A program made the position numbers and the translations under genes. A stretch of 25,790 nucleotides of DNA from CAVZLD01 sp964522605 (GTDB lineage: Bacteria > Planctomycetota > Planctomycetia > Pirellulales > Pirellulaceae), in assembly GCA_964522605.1 (NCBI GenBank), contig CAZFWV010000055.1, positions 1 to 25,790 on the forward strand. Direction: 5' to 3'. The notes beneath the pieces are model-generated. The model was not told where the DNA came from, did no database searches, and saw only the letters and a program-made list of their open reading frames with translations. Shown here piece by piece: positions 1 through 8,391 of this stretch. Within the stretch, counting starts at the first letter, position 1. Every line of letters begins with the position of its first letter.

Positions 1-272
1 ACTTCACAGCAGCCGCCACATCCGCGATGGAGACCCAACAACGGACGATGGCAACGCAGGCGGGCGAAAAGTCCACCCAGGCGGTGACGGGGGGCGGGGC
101 AGCAGGCTACCGGCTCGCAGCAAGCGTCGGCCACGACGACGGGAGCGCCGCATGCCGGCTCGCAGCAGCCGCTGCTACAGCCGTGCGAAAATAGGCCAGC
201 GAATGCGCTGCTGCTGCTCAGCGCTAGCAGAGCAACGGCGAGCAGCGCCGGCGCGACAAAACGGACTTTCAT
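1..272 (-). CDS. Small Cys-rich exported protein (3' end outside window)
   Basis: Read on the minus strand from ATG at 272, the frame stays open for 90 codons and leaves the window at base 1, so the C-terminus is missing. A GGAG ribosome binding site lies about 8 bases upstream. Residues 1-26 form a signal peptide (basic start, run of Ala/Leu, SSSSAFA cleavage region). The mature part is rich in Cys pairs (SGCCEPACGAP, DACCEP, ACCPAP, GCGGCCE) and carries a GGLFARLR segment. The protein at 24741-25298 has the same layout, with QCCGEAP and GGLLARLRARH, so the two are paralogues by eye. No enzymatic motif is visible. Small secreted Cys-rich proteins of this look are common in planctomycetes; a role in the cell envelope, cross-linking or metal binding is only inference. 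The leader contains TCACGTGA at 310-317, also found before the paralogue. Confidence 0.75.
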   Translation of the reverse strand, partial: MKVRFVAPALLAVALLALSSSSAFAGLFSHGCSSGCCEPACGAPVVVADACCEPVACCPAPRHRLGGLFARLRCHRPLLGLHRGCGGCCE

Positions 273-309
273 GGGAGGGCTCCTAATTAGTGTCCCACAG
301 ACGAAAGAC

Positions 310-317
310 TCACGTGA
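310..317. promoter_or_regulatory. TCACGTGA palindrome in leader of Cys-rich gene
   Basis: Perfect 8-base palindrome 38-45 bases before the ATG at 272. The same octamer, inside a 14-base palindrome, lies 29-36 bases before the ATG of the paralogue at 25298. Its recurrence in the same relative place suggests a shared operator or leader element; no regulator is identified. Confidence 0.4.
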
Positions 318-398
318 CACCCTGATCGCCAGGGCTCGGGTCCCGCACAATCTTCTCTTCCTGGCGGCGACGCTCGTGAGCGACTCGTGGCGATGCAG

Positions 399-465
399 CT
401 GAGTACCGTTACTCAGGTCATGCGTTCGTATCGGATTGCCCGGAACGCAAAACTTAGTTACTCAG
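399..465. repeat. Inverted and direct GTTACTCAG motif
   Basis: CTGAGTA and TACTCAG (399-405 and 410-416) form an inverted repeat with a 4-base loop. GTTACTCAG at 408-416 recurs exactly at 457-465. It lies 127-193 bases upstream of the Cys-rich gene start, where a promoter or operator would fit. Function is inferred only. Confidence 0.35.
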
Positions 466-725
466 CCTAGGTTCCTTTTTTTCCGCAGATTGACAGACAG
501 CGATACCAGGGGTGCCGGTCGCATCAGTCCTGACACTCACCTCAGAAGCACGGATTACGAAAAGTCGATCGGCGCCGAACCATGATTGCGCCGTGCCCAC
601 GGACCCCGACTCAGGAACTGGTCCGAGGTCGCCTCGAACCCAAAGGTTGCGCAGTTGAGAAGCTGATGACTCAGAAGAGGTTACTACATCCTCGCGGTGG
701 CGATCGTCGATTGGGGGCGAAACGA

Positions 726-3700
726 TCAATGGAATGTCGACCCCGGCAGTCGATGGATCAAGACGATCACCTCGCCCGGCAGGGGCTGGTTTCCGAGCCA
801 GTCGGACGAATTGGCTCGGAAGGTGCTCCACGCGTCTCCTCCCACCCGCTGGCAAGCCAGGGCCGTCAAAACCACCGTTTCCGGGAGTAACGGAACCGTC
901 CGCGTGATGGACACCTGCTGCTGGAGCGCCGGCGACGACTCCGATTGCAGTAGCGTCTGGGCAACGGCCTGGCCCAGCGACCCCATCTCCGCCGCTGAAT
1001 CCGACAGGACTTCAGCAGCCTTCAGGATCGTCTGAGGAGACACGATCTCGGGTTCGACGAGACCGGTCAGCATGGCAGTCCACAGTCGAGCTTCATCCGG
1101 TTGTTTCGCAAGGTGCTCTGCGGTGCGGCCCATCATCTCGCGACTCATTTCCCGAGCATGACGCACCAGTTCGGCCAGAGGTTCCGACTGAGGAAGCGCC
1201 GCCGCGGACTGCTGAAGCGTCCACAGGGAACGAGTGAGGAGAAGGGCGAACCGGTCGTCCTGGAGCATGGAACCGGTTTCCGCGTCGTGCCACGCAATTC
1301 CCAACTCGGTCAGAGCGCGTTCGTTCAGATTCCCAACGGCAGCATCGGCCAGCAGAGCCCAGGATGCTTTCTCGTGCAGCGCGGCCAGTCGCTGCCAACG
1401 TAACAACTGCTGTCGTGCTTGGATCTGTGTCTGGCGCTCATCCAATCGTTTCCGAACGGTTGGACGCAGGTCACGTAGGACTCCGGGGACGGTTTCTGCA
1501 TCGACGTCACTCAACTTTTGAATGCAGGAAGCAACTGCCTGATGCAGGCGAGAATCGCCTAGGACAAACAACTCACCGGTCGCCAAGAGGTAGATGGCAT
1601 CCTTTTCGCTCGGTTTCGCGGACTGCCGGACGGTCTCGAGGAATTCATTCAGCTTCCGGAGCACTTTGTCATGTCGCGCCGGATCGTCGTCTGTCGTGTC
1701 AAATTCCGTCTCTAACGGCCAGGCCAAGTCGTGGACCTGATACACCCAGGCGGACCGATACGGCAGACAGCGAGCGGTTGCCAAATCCACCTGACTGGCG
1801 GAATCCACCACCCACTGAATCCGGAAAGGAAAGAGGATTGCGTCCAACGTCTCCCAAACGGGACGTGACTCGACCGACAGGTAGGAGATCCGCAGCTGAT
1901 CGCGATTCAGCAGCTCCGCTGCATCGTCAATCGTGTTGTCCTTCAGATTCAACTCGAGTCCTGCGGCAGTCGCAAGCATTTGGATTGCTTTTTGAAGAGA
2001 CTGGTCGCGCAGTTCGAGAGAGATAGAACGATCGAGCGCCGGCAGCTGCTCGCGCCACCGATCGACCTGTTGCTGGCGCAGATCTACCGCGGTCGGGAAG
2101 TCCTCTCCGGGAGACTCGGTCAGCGGCACTCCGAAGTGCTGCAGGAGCTGCCACGCGGAAAGTGCTGCTTCGGCCTCTGCCAAACGTCCCGCTTCACGCA
2201 ACTGGACAACGTCTTGCTGCAGCTGACGGAGCAGATTTGTGAGGGGTTGCACGGCCTCGGGCAATACAAGTTGATATCCGGCGACGGGGCTCAACCCGTC
2301 GAGTGAATTCGCCCATCCTCGACCATTAGCCGGGATGCCCAGTAACCGCAGCTGGCCACGAGACGTGGAGCTGGGCGACGCGCCGAATCCGAAGGAGGTG
2401 GATCGGCGTAGCGCGGGCAAACCGCCGGCTGTGCTGGATGCACCGCTTCGTCGGAGTGGTCGACCGAACGTGGCGACCGGCGTCGACGCAGGCGCACTCG
2501 GGGCGACTGACGTGCCGAGTTGAGCCAAGGCGGATTTTCCCGCCGTTGCTGCGTACCAAGGAGTGGGCTGTGCAGCCGCTCGCTCCAGCGACAGCATCGT
2601 CCCTCCTCGTGCTCGATAATACGCGCGAACGGTGAGCGGCTGCAGGGATTCGACCAGCACATCCTGGTCTCCAAAGAACCCCTCCCAGACGGCGCCTTCG
2701 GGCAATGGAATGGGCACCGGCATCCGCACGGGGGAATCGACCGAGTCCTGGATTGGCTGCTCACGGTCCACCGCCACGAAGCTCGTATAGGGACTCATTA
2801 GCCGATAATCGAGTGCCAATTGCGTAACCTCTTCCTCGACGGCTGGCGAGCCCTGATAGAAGCTTTGCTGCATCAGATCTTCGATCTTCTGGCGAGCCCA
2901 GACGTTGGCCAACACGTCATGTGCTGTGGCCGAGGCCGGGAAGTCGGCTCGCAGTTGCCACTCGACCGGTTCTCCCTCGACTGTTCCTCGAATTCTGATC
3001 TCGTGTGCGGATGCGGATCCACCGTACCGACCAAACACGACGATTGGCCGACCGGCCCACAATTCGGGAATTCGAGTCGGAAAGGTCTCGCGGACCGCTA
3101 GCCCACCCCAGTCGATGCTCACCTCGGCCAATTGGGCCCGCTGGATCCGAGTCATGACTTCCTGGGACAGTGCCACGGGGTCGTCATTCAACCCCAATTC
3201 CTTCCCCATGCCTCCACCCTGCCGCGCCACGCCATCGATCAGGAACATGTTCGGGGAACTACCGATGCCAATCGCCCAGAAACGAATCCGATCCCCACAC
3301 TTCTTGCCGACGTGCTCGATGATCTCGCTCTCATTCCCGATGAAGCCATCGGTGAGCATGACCACGATGCGCAATCGCTCGGCATCAACCGGCTCGTCGA
3401 TCGCCATTTGGACGCCGCGCAGCATCTCGGTCCCACCGCTGCCCTGCAGCGTCTCGGAGAACGCCAGCGCCTTTCGCCGATTCGTCTCGTTGACGGGAAC
3501 GGGATCCGGAAAGAGCTTGTGGGACTGGTTGGCGAATGTCACGACCTGCACGGTGTCTTGCTCGCGGCATTGGCGCAGCATTTCACTCATCGTGCGAATG
3601 ACCAGGGCGGTCTTGTCGCCGCGCATCGATCCCGAAACATCGACCAGGAAGACGATTTCCCGCGGCGGCATCTGCCGCAGCCGTTCATCCTCCTGCGGTT

Positions 3701-4715
3701 GCACCATCAGCATGAAATAGCCTTCGCCCAGCCGCGTGGCATCGGCCGAATGTCGGCCGGTATGCGTCAGCAGTGCCATTTCCGGTCGTGGTCCAACCAC
3801 GGTGTACCGCAACACAAAATCCTTGTTGGGAATCGTATCTTCGGGGGCCAGAGTGATCTGCGCCAAACGGGGAGCGTCCTGTTTGATCGCGACCTGGTGA
3901 TTCGAAACTTCCAGATCCTGGAGCGGAACACCCGCATCAAGACGTACGGACAACATGATGTCATGACCGTTCCGAGATCCGGGCTTCAAAACGGGAGGAC
4001 TAATCCGGGAGGCGTCGGGAACACGCGCCGTGTCGGGCGTCGGGGTAGCGACTTTTCCCTGCAGGTTGTCCGGAAGAGGCTCGCCAGGCCGAATCACCGA
4101 CCCGGGATTGTAGCGCGGGCCGACCACCATCGGGAATTGAAACTCGTAGACTCCGAGGTCATACCGCAGCACGTCGACGTACGAGATCTCGACGCGTACT
4201 TCCTGTCCCGGTTCGATGTTCGCGACCGACTGTGTGAAGATATTCGGCCGCTCTTGCTCCAACAGAGCCGCCGTCTGCCCCTGAGCCAGGGCCTGCTCAT
4301 AGATCTGACGGGCCTCGGCGCGGCGTCGAATCTGACCTTCGATTCGTCGATCTCCCAGCACCATCGTCATCTGGTCGACGGCCGCCTGATGGGGTAGCGG
4401 GAAGACGTAAGTCGCTTCAATGCGTCGATCAAGCGGGTTGGAGAAAGTCTGCGTAACGCGAACCCGGGCAACAAACCCGGAGATCTCCGCCTGGACGTCC
4501 GTGTGCTTCAACGGACACTCCACCAACTGACCGTCGGGCCCAATCGTCCGCAGTGCGCCCTGAGTCACTTCTTGCCCGATCTCCCCTGCGATCCCCTCGT
4601 CACCCGCAGCCGCCGCCCGGCAAATCAAGGCGAACACGAGCCATCCCGCTGCCAAGCCAAGCCACCCGCGCCAAACAAATTCGCCGCCTAGTTTCGTATG
4701 GGTAGCGTTTTGCAT
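726..4715 (-). CDS. Exported VIT and von Willebrand A domain protein with STN-like C-terminal segment
   Basis: 1329 residues. ATG at 4715 is preferred because GGGGAG lies 8 bases upstream; a GTG one codon earlier is also in frame. Residues 15-38 look like a signal peptide ending in RAAAAG. A VIT (inter-alpha-trypsin) domain covers about 50-200. A vWA domain at about 352-520 has a complete MIDAS metal site: DVSGS near 359, GGTEM near 428, LTDG near 456. The segment ALDYRLMSPYTSFVAVD (about 634-650) is the usual close of the VIT-vWA module. About 700-800 is Ser/Thr/Ala/Arg-rich linker. Residues about 897-985 have the alternating pattern of an STN/short secretin domain (SISLELRDQSLQKAIQMLA, then a second beta-alpha unit). 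The final 340 residues are mainly helical and unrecognised. VIT-vWA proteins are abundant in planctomycetes, with roles in adhesion or complex assembly proposed. The long C-terminal extension is unusual. Confidence 0.9.
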   Translation of the reverse strand: MQNATHTKLGGEFVWRGWLGLAAGWLVFALICRAAAAGDEGIAGEIGQEVTQGALRTIGPDGQLVECPLKHTDVQAEISGFVARVRVTQTFSNPLDRRIEATYVFPLPHQAAVDQMTMVLGDRRIEGQIRRRAEARQIYEQALAQGQTAALLEQERPNIFTQSVANIEPGQEVRVEISYVDVLRYDLGVYEFQFPMVVGPRYNPGSVIRPGEPLPDNLQGKVATPTPDTARVPDASRISPPVLKPGSRNGHDIMLSVRLDAGVPLQDLEVSNHQVAIKQDAPRLAQITLAPEDTIPNKDFVLRYTVVGPRPEMALLTHTGRHSADATRLGEGYFMLMVQPQEDERLRQMPPREIVFLVDVSGSMRGDKTALVIRTMSEMLRQCREQDTVQVVTFANQSHKLFPDPVPVNETNRRKALAFSETLQGSGGTEMLRGVQMAIDEPVDAERLRIVVMLTDGFIGNESEIIEHVGKKCGDRIRFWAIGIGSSPNMFLIDGVARQGGGMGKELGLNDDPVALSQEVMTRIQRAQLAEVSIDWGGLAVRETFPTRIPELWAGRPIVVFGRYGGSASAHEIRIRGTVEGEPVEWQLRADFPASATAHDVLANVWARQKIEDLMQQSFYQGSPAVEEEVTQLALDYRLMSPYTSFVAVDREQPIQDSVDSPVRMPVPIPLPEGAVWEGFFGDQDVLVESLQPLTVRAYYRARGGTMLSLERAAAQPTPWYAATAGKSALAQLGTSVAPSAPASTPVATFGRPLRRSGASSTAGGLPALRRSTSFGFGASPSSTSRGQLRLLGIPANGRGWANSLDGLSPVAGYQLVLPEAVQPLTNLLRQLQQDVVQLREAGRLAEAEAALSAWQLLQHFGVPLTESPGEDFPTAVDLRQQQVDRWREQLPALDRSISLELRDQSLQKAIQMLATAAGLELNLKDNTIDDAAELLNRDQLRISYLSVESRPVWETLDAILFPFRIQWVVDSASQVDLATARCLPYRSAWVYQVHDLAWPLETEFDTTDDDPARHDKVLRKLNEFLETVRQSAKPSEKDAIYLLATGELFVLGDSRLHQAVASCIQKLSDVDAETVPGVLRDLRPTVRKRLDERQTQIQARQQLLRWQRLAALHEKASWALLADAAVGNLNERALTELGIAWHDAETGSMLQDDRFALLLTRSLWTLQQSAAALPQSEPLAELVRHAREMSREMMGRTAEHLAKQPDEARLWTAMLTGLVEPEIVSPQTILKAAEVLSDSAAEMGSLGQAVAQTLLQSESSPALQQQVSITRTVPLLPETVVLTALACQRVGGDAWSTFRANSSDWLGNQPLPGEVIVLIHRLPGSTFH

Positions 4716-5081
4716 CACAGAGTCTCCCCATTTGCTGACCCCAGAACATCATGGCCGTCTGAAGCCGAGGCCATGGAACGTCCAAGTCCGCGGCGGGCGA
4801 CCGAAGCTGAGTCCCGAGGAATTTCGACCGACGCAGCCAACGAGAACATTGAGAGGGACGCCCCAGCGGGCGGATCAGTTCCGCGATTTCCCGTACGGAT
4901 CGCGGGATCGACCGGCGGAAACGGAAAGCCGTCGGGCCGTTCGCAGCTAGGCTCGACGAGGTGGGGCCCGTGCTGCTACACTGCGGGATTAACTTTTCTG
5001 CGGCAGCCAGCGGAGACGCACCCCGTGGGTCCGGTCTTGCTGCCGAGCCGACGACGAATCATGACGGGTAGGAGTGAGAGC
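4716..5081. other. Divergent intergenic region between VIT-vWA gene and tpiA
   Basis: No gene supported. An open frame continues upstream of tpiA through this region, but it has no ribosome binding site and does not resemble a TPI N-terminus. The region must contain the promoters of both flanking divergent genes; no strong -35/-10 pair was picked out. An imperfect direct repeat (around 4963-4979 and 5025-5041, pattern GTGGGnCCnGTnnTGCT) is the only structure noticed. Confidence 0.4.
5070..5074 (+). promoter_or_regulatory. Ribosome binding site deciding the tpiA start
   Basis: AGGAG, 7 bases before GTG at 5082. It sits inside the reading frame if ATG at 5061 were used, and that ATG has no ribosome binding site. 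It therefore supports the GTG start, which gives the canonical TPI N-terminus. Confidence 0.65.
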
Positions 5082-5852
5082 GTGAGACGACCGTTTGTCG
5101 CTGGAAATTGGAAGATGAACCTGACGCGCGAAAGCTCTGTCGCGCTGGCAACGGCCGTTGCGGCGCAGACGGCGGCGGACGGCGGAGTGGATGTTGCGGT
5201 CTGCCCTCCCAGTCTGTATCTGGATCCCGTGATCCAGGCGATCAAGAGCTCCCCTGTCGGAGTCGGGGCGCAGAACGTCTATCACGAAAAGTCCGGGGCC
5301 TTCACGGGCGAAATCAGCGCTAGCATGGTGGAAGATCTCGGTTGCCAATATGTCATTCTGGGGCACAGCGAACGACGGAACTTGATGGGAGAAAGCAACG
5401 CCGACGTCAACTCGAAACTGAAGGCTGTCTTGGCAACCAAGCTGACACCAATCGTCTGTGTTGGCGAGTTGCTCGAACAGCGTCAGGCCGGAAAGACGCT
5501 GGACGTCATCGCAGATCAATTCGCCGGTTCCTTCGCGGAATGCAGCCCCGAGGACATGCAGCGTACGGTGATCGCCTACGAACCGGTTTGGGCGATCGGC
5601 ACAGGTCAAGTGGCCACGCCGGAGCAGGCCGAAGAGGTCCACGCGATGATTCGCCGCCTGTTGACCGAGCGGTGTGGCAGCAGCATTGCGGAGAGTATTC
5701 GCATTCAGTACGGCGGTAGCGTCAAGCCGGACAACGCGTTGGAGTTAATGACGCAGCCCAACATCGACGGCGCTCTGGTGGGCGGTGCGTCGCTCCAGGC
5801 GGACCATTTCCTGGCCATCGTCCGTGCCGCTGCACAGTCGCTCGCGGGCTGA
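5082..5852 (+). CDS. tpiA: Triosephosphate isomerase
   Basis: 256 residues, the normal TPI length. The enzyme interconverts dihydroxyacetone phosphate and glyceraldehyde-3-phosphate in glycolysis and gluconeogenesis, as a cytoplasmic (alpha/beta)8 barrel. GTG at 5082 is chosen: AGGAG lies 7 bases upstream and the product starts MRRPFVAGNWKMN. Visible active-site residues are Asn9 and Lys11 (GNWKMN), His95 (ILGHSERR) and Glu167 (AYEPVWAIGTG, with the flexible loop following). The phosphate-binding segments YGGSV and GGAS are near the C-terminus. secG follows after 31 bases on the same strand, and together they begin the housekeeping run. An in-frame ATG at 5061 would add seven residues and is less likely. 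Confidence 0.97.
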   Translation: MRRPFVAGNWKMNLTRESSVALATAVAAQTAADGGVDVAVCPPSLYLDPVIQAIKSSPVGVGAQNVYHEKSGAFTGEISASMVEDLGCQYVILGHSERRNLMGESNADVNSKLKAVLATKLTPIVCVGELLEQRQAGKTLDVIADQFAGSFAECSPEDMQRTVIAYEPVWAIGTGQVATPEQAEEVHAMIRRLLTERCGSSIAESIRIQYGGSVKPDNALELMTQPNIDGALVGGASLQADHFLAIVRAAAQSLAG

Positions 5853-5883
5853 TCCATTCGATTCACGCATGAGGAATTGCTGG

Positions 5884-6333
5884 ATGTCGCACATGATTTT
5901 GATTGCCAGCTTTTGGCATGTCTTCTTCGGTTTCGTCCTCACGATCACCGCAGTGTTTCTCATCCTGCTGGTGCTGGTCCAACGCGGACGCGGCGGTGGT
6001 TTGGCCGGCGCGTTTGGCGGCATGGGTGGCCAAAGTGCTTTCGGCACCAAAGCCGGTGACACCTTCACGCGCGTTACGATTGGGATCTCGCTGTTTTGGA
6101 TCCTGATGTGCATCGCGGCCGTGAAATTCCTCGGAAATCCGACGAACGTATTTGAGTCCGGTCCGAGCGCAACGCAAGTTGTACCCGACTCCTCTGCGCC
6201 TCAGGGTGAAACAACGGTCCCACCACGCCCCGAAGCGAGCGGCCCCGAGGACATGACGTTCCCCTCCACTCCGACGACCGAAACGGCACCGGAAAGCCCC
6301 GGCACGCCACCCGCTTCGCCGGAAGAGAATTGA
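5884..6333 (+). CDS. secG: Preprotein translocase subunit SecG
   Basis: 149 residues. SecG is a small membrane subunit of the SecYEG protein-export channel. Two hydrophobic segments (about residues 8-28 and 60-82) flank the family signature LLVLVQRGRGGGLAGAFGG and the QSAFGTKAGD stretch. This is followed by a Pro/Thr/Ser/Glu-rich hydrophilic tail from about 90, longer than in proteobacterial SecG but common in planctomycetes and relatives. ATG at 5884 is preferred because GAGGA ends 8 bases upstream; ATG at 5869 or 5893 are alternatives. It follows tpiA by 31 bases, and the tpiA-secG pairing is frequent in bacteria, so cotranscription is likely. Confidence 0.93.
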   Translation: MSHMILIASFWHVFFGFVLTITAVFLILLVLVQRGRGGGLAGAFGGMGGQSAFGTKAGDTFTRVTIGISLFWILMCIAAVKFLGNPTNVFESGPSATQVVPDSSAPQGETTVPPRPEASGPEDMTFPSTPTTETAPESPGTPPASPEEN

Positions 6334-6455
6334 CGCGATCCGGTCGACTGAAAGGCTCTTTCCGCGGCAGCGTGCCGCGCTCAACATCGTGACGGCTCAG
6401 GCAACGTCGGGTGAGCTCGACGAAAGACTGACGCCGATTCGGAGGTCGACGGACC

Positions 6456-7340
6456 GTGCTGCTGAGCATGACAGGTTTTGGCGATGCCCGATTGGAAACC
6501 GACGAGGTGACGGTCCGGGTTGAAATCCGGGCCGTCAACAATCGGCATTTAAAGCTTTCCTGTCGCCTTCCCGACGGTTACGCCGCTCTCGAGGCGAGAT
6601 TGGAAGCGCTCGTCCGCCAGGACGTGCACCGGGGAGCCATCCAGCTGAATCTGCTAGTCGAGCGACCGCCGAGTGCTCAGGACTATCAGATCAATGTGCC
6701 CATTCTGGCAGGTTACTACCGCCAGCTGGCTGCGATCCGTCAGCAGCTGGCCGCGTCGGATGACGTCCGCCTGGATGCCCTCCTCGTGCTGCCCGGTGTC
6801 GTGCAGGAAACAGACGAACCACATCCCGACCTGGAAAGTGAATGGCCGTTGATCGAGCAGACCGTGAAGCTTTCGCTCGAGCGGCTGAACACGATGCGCC
6901 AGCGCGAGGGCGAAGCAATGGAAGCGGATCTCCGGGCCAACGCCCAGACCATTCAGGGCGAGCTGGAACAGATTCGCGTACGCGTGCCGGAAATCATTCA
7001 GGGCTACCAGACACGGCTGACCGAGCGACTCAACGCCTTGCTCGAACCCTACGATCTGCAGATTGAGCCAAGTGACATTGTCAAGGAAGTCGGTCTGTTC
7101 TCGGACCGGATGGATATCTCGGAAGAGATTGTCCGCCTAGCGAGTCATCTGGACCAGTTCGAGACCATCCTGGCAAATGAAGATTCGGCGGGCCGAAAAC
7201 TCGACTTTCTGATTCAGGAGATGTTGCGGGAAACGAACACCATTGGGTCGAAGGCGGGCGACGCCCAAACCGCCCGCCATGTCGTGCAGATCAAGACGAA
7301 CATCGAACGGTTGCGGGAAATGGTCCAGAACATCGAGTAG
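6456..7340 (+). CDS. yicC: YicC family endoribonuclease-like protein
   Basis: 294 residues, typical of the YicC/YloC family. GTG at 6456 is used, with GGAGG 10 bases upstream; the product starts MLLSMTGFGDAR, the invariant N-terminal family motif (SMTGFG). The N-terminal YicC domain includes EIRAVNNRHL (about 28-37). The C-terminal DUF1732 part contains EVGLFSDRMDISEEIVRL, HLDQF, GRKLDFLIQEMLRETNTIGSK and the terminal VVQIKTNIERLREMVQNIE-type helix. Members in E. coli and B. subtilis have been reported as endoribonucleases affecting RNA turnover. The gene lies between secG and gmk; yicC-gmk-rpoZ is a widespread gene order. A palindromic repeat is inserted in the gap before gmk. Confidence 0.95.
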   Translation: MLLSMTGFGDARLETDEVTVRVEIRAVNNRHLKLSCRLPDGYAALEARLEALVRQDVHRGAIQLNLLVERPPSAQDYQINVPILAGYYRQLAAIRQQLAASDDVRLDALLVLPGVVQETDEPHPDLESEWPLIEQTVKLSLERLNTMRQREGEAMEADLRANAQTIQGELEQIRVRVPEIIQGYQTRLTERLNALLEPYDLQIEPSDIVKEVGLFSDRMDISEEIVRLASHLDQFETILANEDSAGRKLDFLIQEMLRETNTIGSKAGDAQTARHVVQIKTNIERLREMVQNIE

Positions 7341-7383
7341 GGGCGACCGTGGGGCAACTGGAGAGGCACTGCCGTGGGGCTTC

Positions 7384-7453
7384 TTGTAGCCGAATTCGTG
7401 AGAATTCGGATGGCAGCGACGGACCTCCCGAAGTCTCACGACTTCGGCTACGC
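7384..7453. repeat. REP-like palindromic element, family A copy 1
   Basis: An inverted pair of 24-base units, 7386-7409 and 7428-7451, separated by 18 bases, in the yicC-gmk gap. Each unit is GTAG plus a self-complementary hairpin. The left is stem CCGAATTC, loop GTGA, stem GAATTCGG. The right, read on the minus strand, is stem CCGAAGTC, loop GTGA, stem GACTTCGG. The two units differ only at two positions, which pair with each other, so the hairpin is kept. A GTAG head with a hairpin, arranged as an inverted pair, is the architecture of REP/BIME elements mobilised by RAYT (Y1) transposases. The second copy is at 18438-18523. Confidence 0.75.
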
Positions 7454-7533
7454 TCAGATGTTGACCGACACCGGGGACGCGGATTCTTCACGGCGCTGCA
7501 GAGCGGGAGCTGTCGGGAGGACTCTGCTAAGCG

Positions 7534-8106
7534 ATGAATTCTGGACGTTTGGTCATCATTTCGGGGCCTTCGGGTGCGGGCAAGTCCACGCTGGTGAAGC
7601 AGTTGCTGGAGGACTGCCGGCTGCCGCTGATGGTCAGCGTTTCGGCCACGACTCGACCCCCGCGACCTGGCGAACGGCATGGTCGGGACTATTACTTCCT
7701 GACACCGGAGGATTTCCACCAGAAGCGTGCCGACGGCGAGTTCATCGAGTGCTTCGAAGTCTTCGGTCGCGGGTACTGGTATGGCACCCTGCGTGAAGAA
7801 GTCGCGACTGGCCTGGCTGCGGGGAAATGGGTACTCTTAGAGATTGACGTTCAGGGCATGCGGGCCGTCGTTGCGCAGTATCCCGAAGCGATCTCCTTTT
7901 TTGTGCGGACCGCGAATCTCGAGGAGCTGGAGCACCGGTTACGGGGGCGGGGTACGGAAACGGAAGAAACGATCCAACGACGCCTCGAAGTGGCGCGGCA
8001 GGAATGGCAGTTTAAGGACCAATACACGTACGAAATCGTCAATGATTCGCTCGAGGCGGCCGCGTCGGAAATCTGCCGATTGCTGATGTGCTCCGCCGAC
8101 AGCTGA
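7534..8106 (+). CDS. gmk: Guanylate kinase
   Basis: 190 residues, slightly short of the usual 200-210 but complete. It phosphorylates GMP to GDP with ATP in the cytoplasm. The P-loop GPSGAGKS is at residues 9-16. The GMP-binding segment is visible as SATTRPPRPGERHGRDYYF (about 36-54) and FIECFEVFGRGYWYGT (about 69-84). The LEIDVQGMRAV core strand and the RLRGRGTETEETIQRR lid follow. ATG at 7534 gives the standard N-terminus MNSGRLVIISGPSG; GGAGGA lies about 12 bases upstream. It is followed after 21 bases by rpoZ, the usual gmk-rpoZ pairing. Confidence 0.97.
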   Translation: MNSGRLVIISGPSGAGKSTLVKQLLEDCRLPLMVSVSATTRPPRPGERHGRDYYFLTPEDFHQKRADGEFIECFEVFGRGYWYGTLREEVATGLAAGKWVLLEIDVQGMRAVVAQYPEAISFFVRTANLEELEHRLRGRGTETEETIQRRLEVARQEWQFKDQYTYEIVNDSLEAAASEICRLLMCSADS

Positions 8107-8127
8107 ACAACCATGGGGGAAGGCTTA

Positions 8128-8391
8128 ATGCTGGAAGAACTGAAAGAAGAGGGAATTGTCAACAAGGTCGGTGGACGGTTTAAGCTCTCGACGCTCATCC
8201 AGAAGCGTCTGGTGGCGCTCAATGCGGGCAGCCGACCGCTGGTCGACGTGAATACCGAGAACAAGATGGAGATCGTGCTGCAGGAAATCCTGCAGGACAA
8301 GATCTTTCTGGACACATCCAACGAAGTCCGGATCAGTGGAGAATCGGAAGGTCTCTCGGCCCTCACGGATATGAATCCAACAGATCTATGA
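8128..8391 (+). CDS. rpoZ: DNA-directed RNA polymerase omega subunit
   Basis: 87 residues from ATG at 8128; an in-frame ATG at 8113 would add five. The 8128 start is preferred because GGGGGAAGG lies just upstream, while 8113 has no ribosome binding site. Omega is the small RNA polymerase subunit that helps fold and hold beta-prime. The conserved stretch VGGRFKLSTLIQKRLVALN and the following GSRPLV match the omega core, with IVLQEILQDKI in the place of the second helix. The gene sits directly after gmk, as in most bacteria. Its stop overlaps the coaC start (ATGA), so coaC is probably translationally coupled. Confidence 0.93.
   Translation: MLEELKEEGIVNKVGGRFKLSTLIQKRLVALNAGSRPLVDVNTENKMEIVLQEILQDKIFLDTSNEVRISGESEGLSALTDMNPTDL

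Larger units (their letters stand above)
273..725. other. Intergenic region, leader/promoter side of Cys-rich gene
   Basis: No convincing gene. Short frames here have no ribosome binding site or recognisable domain. The stretch holds the leader of the Cys-rich gene at 1-272, including the palindrome TCACGTGA at 310-317. It also has an inverted repeat CTGAGTA-ccgt-TACTCAG at 399-416, and a second direct copy of GTTACTCAG at 457-465. No clear terminator was found after the VIT-vWA gene, which ends at 726. Confidence 0.5.

Noticed and set aside
454..855. 133-codon frame on the minus strand past the VIT-vWA stop
   Set aside because: Overlaps the end of the VIT-vWA gene in another frame, has no ribosome binding site and no domain.
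3132..4397. 421-codon open frame on the plus strand
   Set aside because: It is entirely antisense to the VIT and vWA domains, has no ribosome binding site and encodes no recognisable domain; a by-product of high GC codon use.
4698..5060. N-terminal extension of TPI
   Set aside because: The extra 120 or more residues do not match TPI, and a ribosome binding site directly precedes GTG at 5082.
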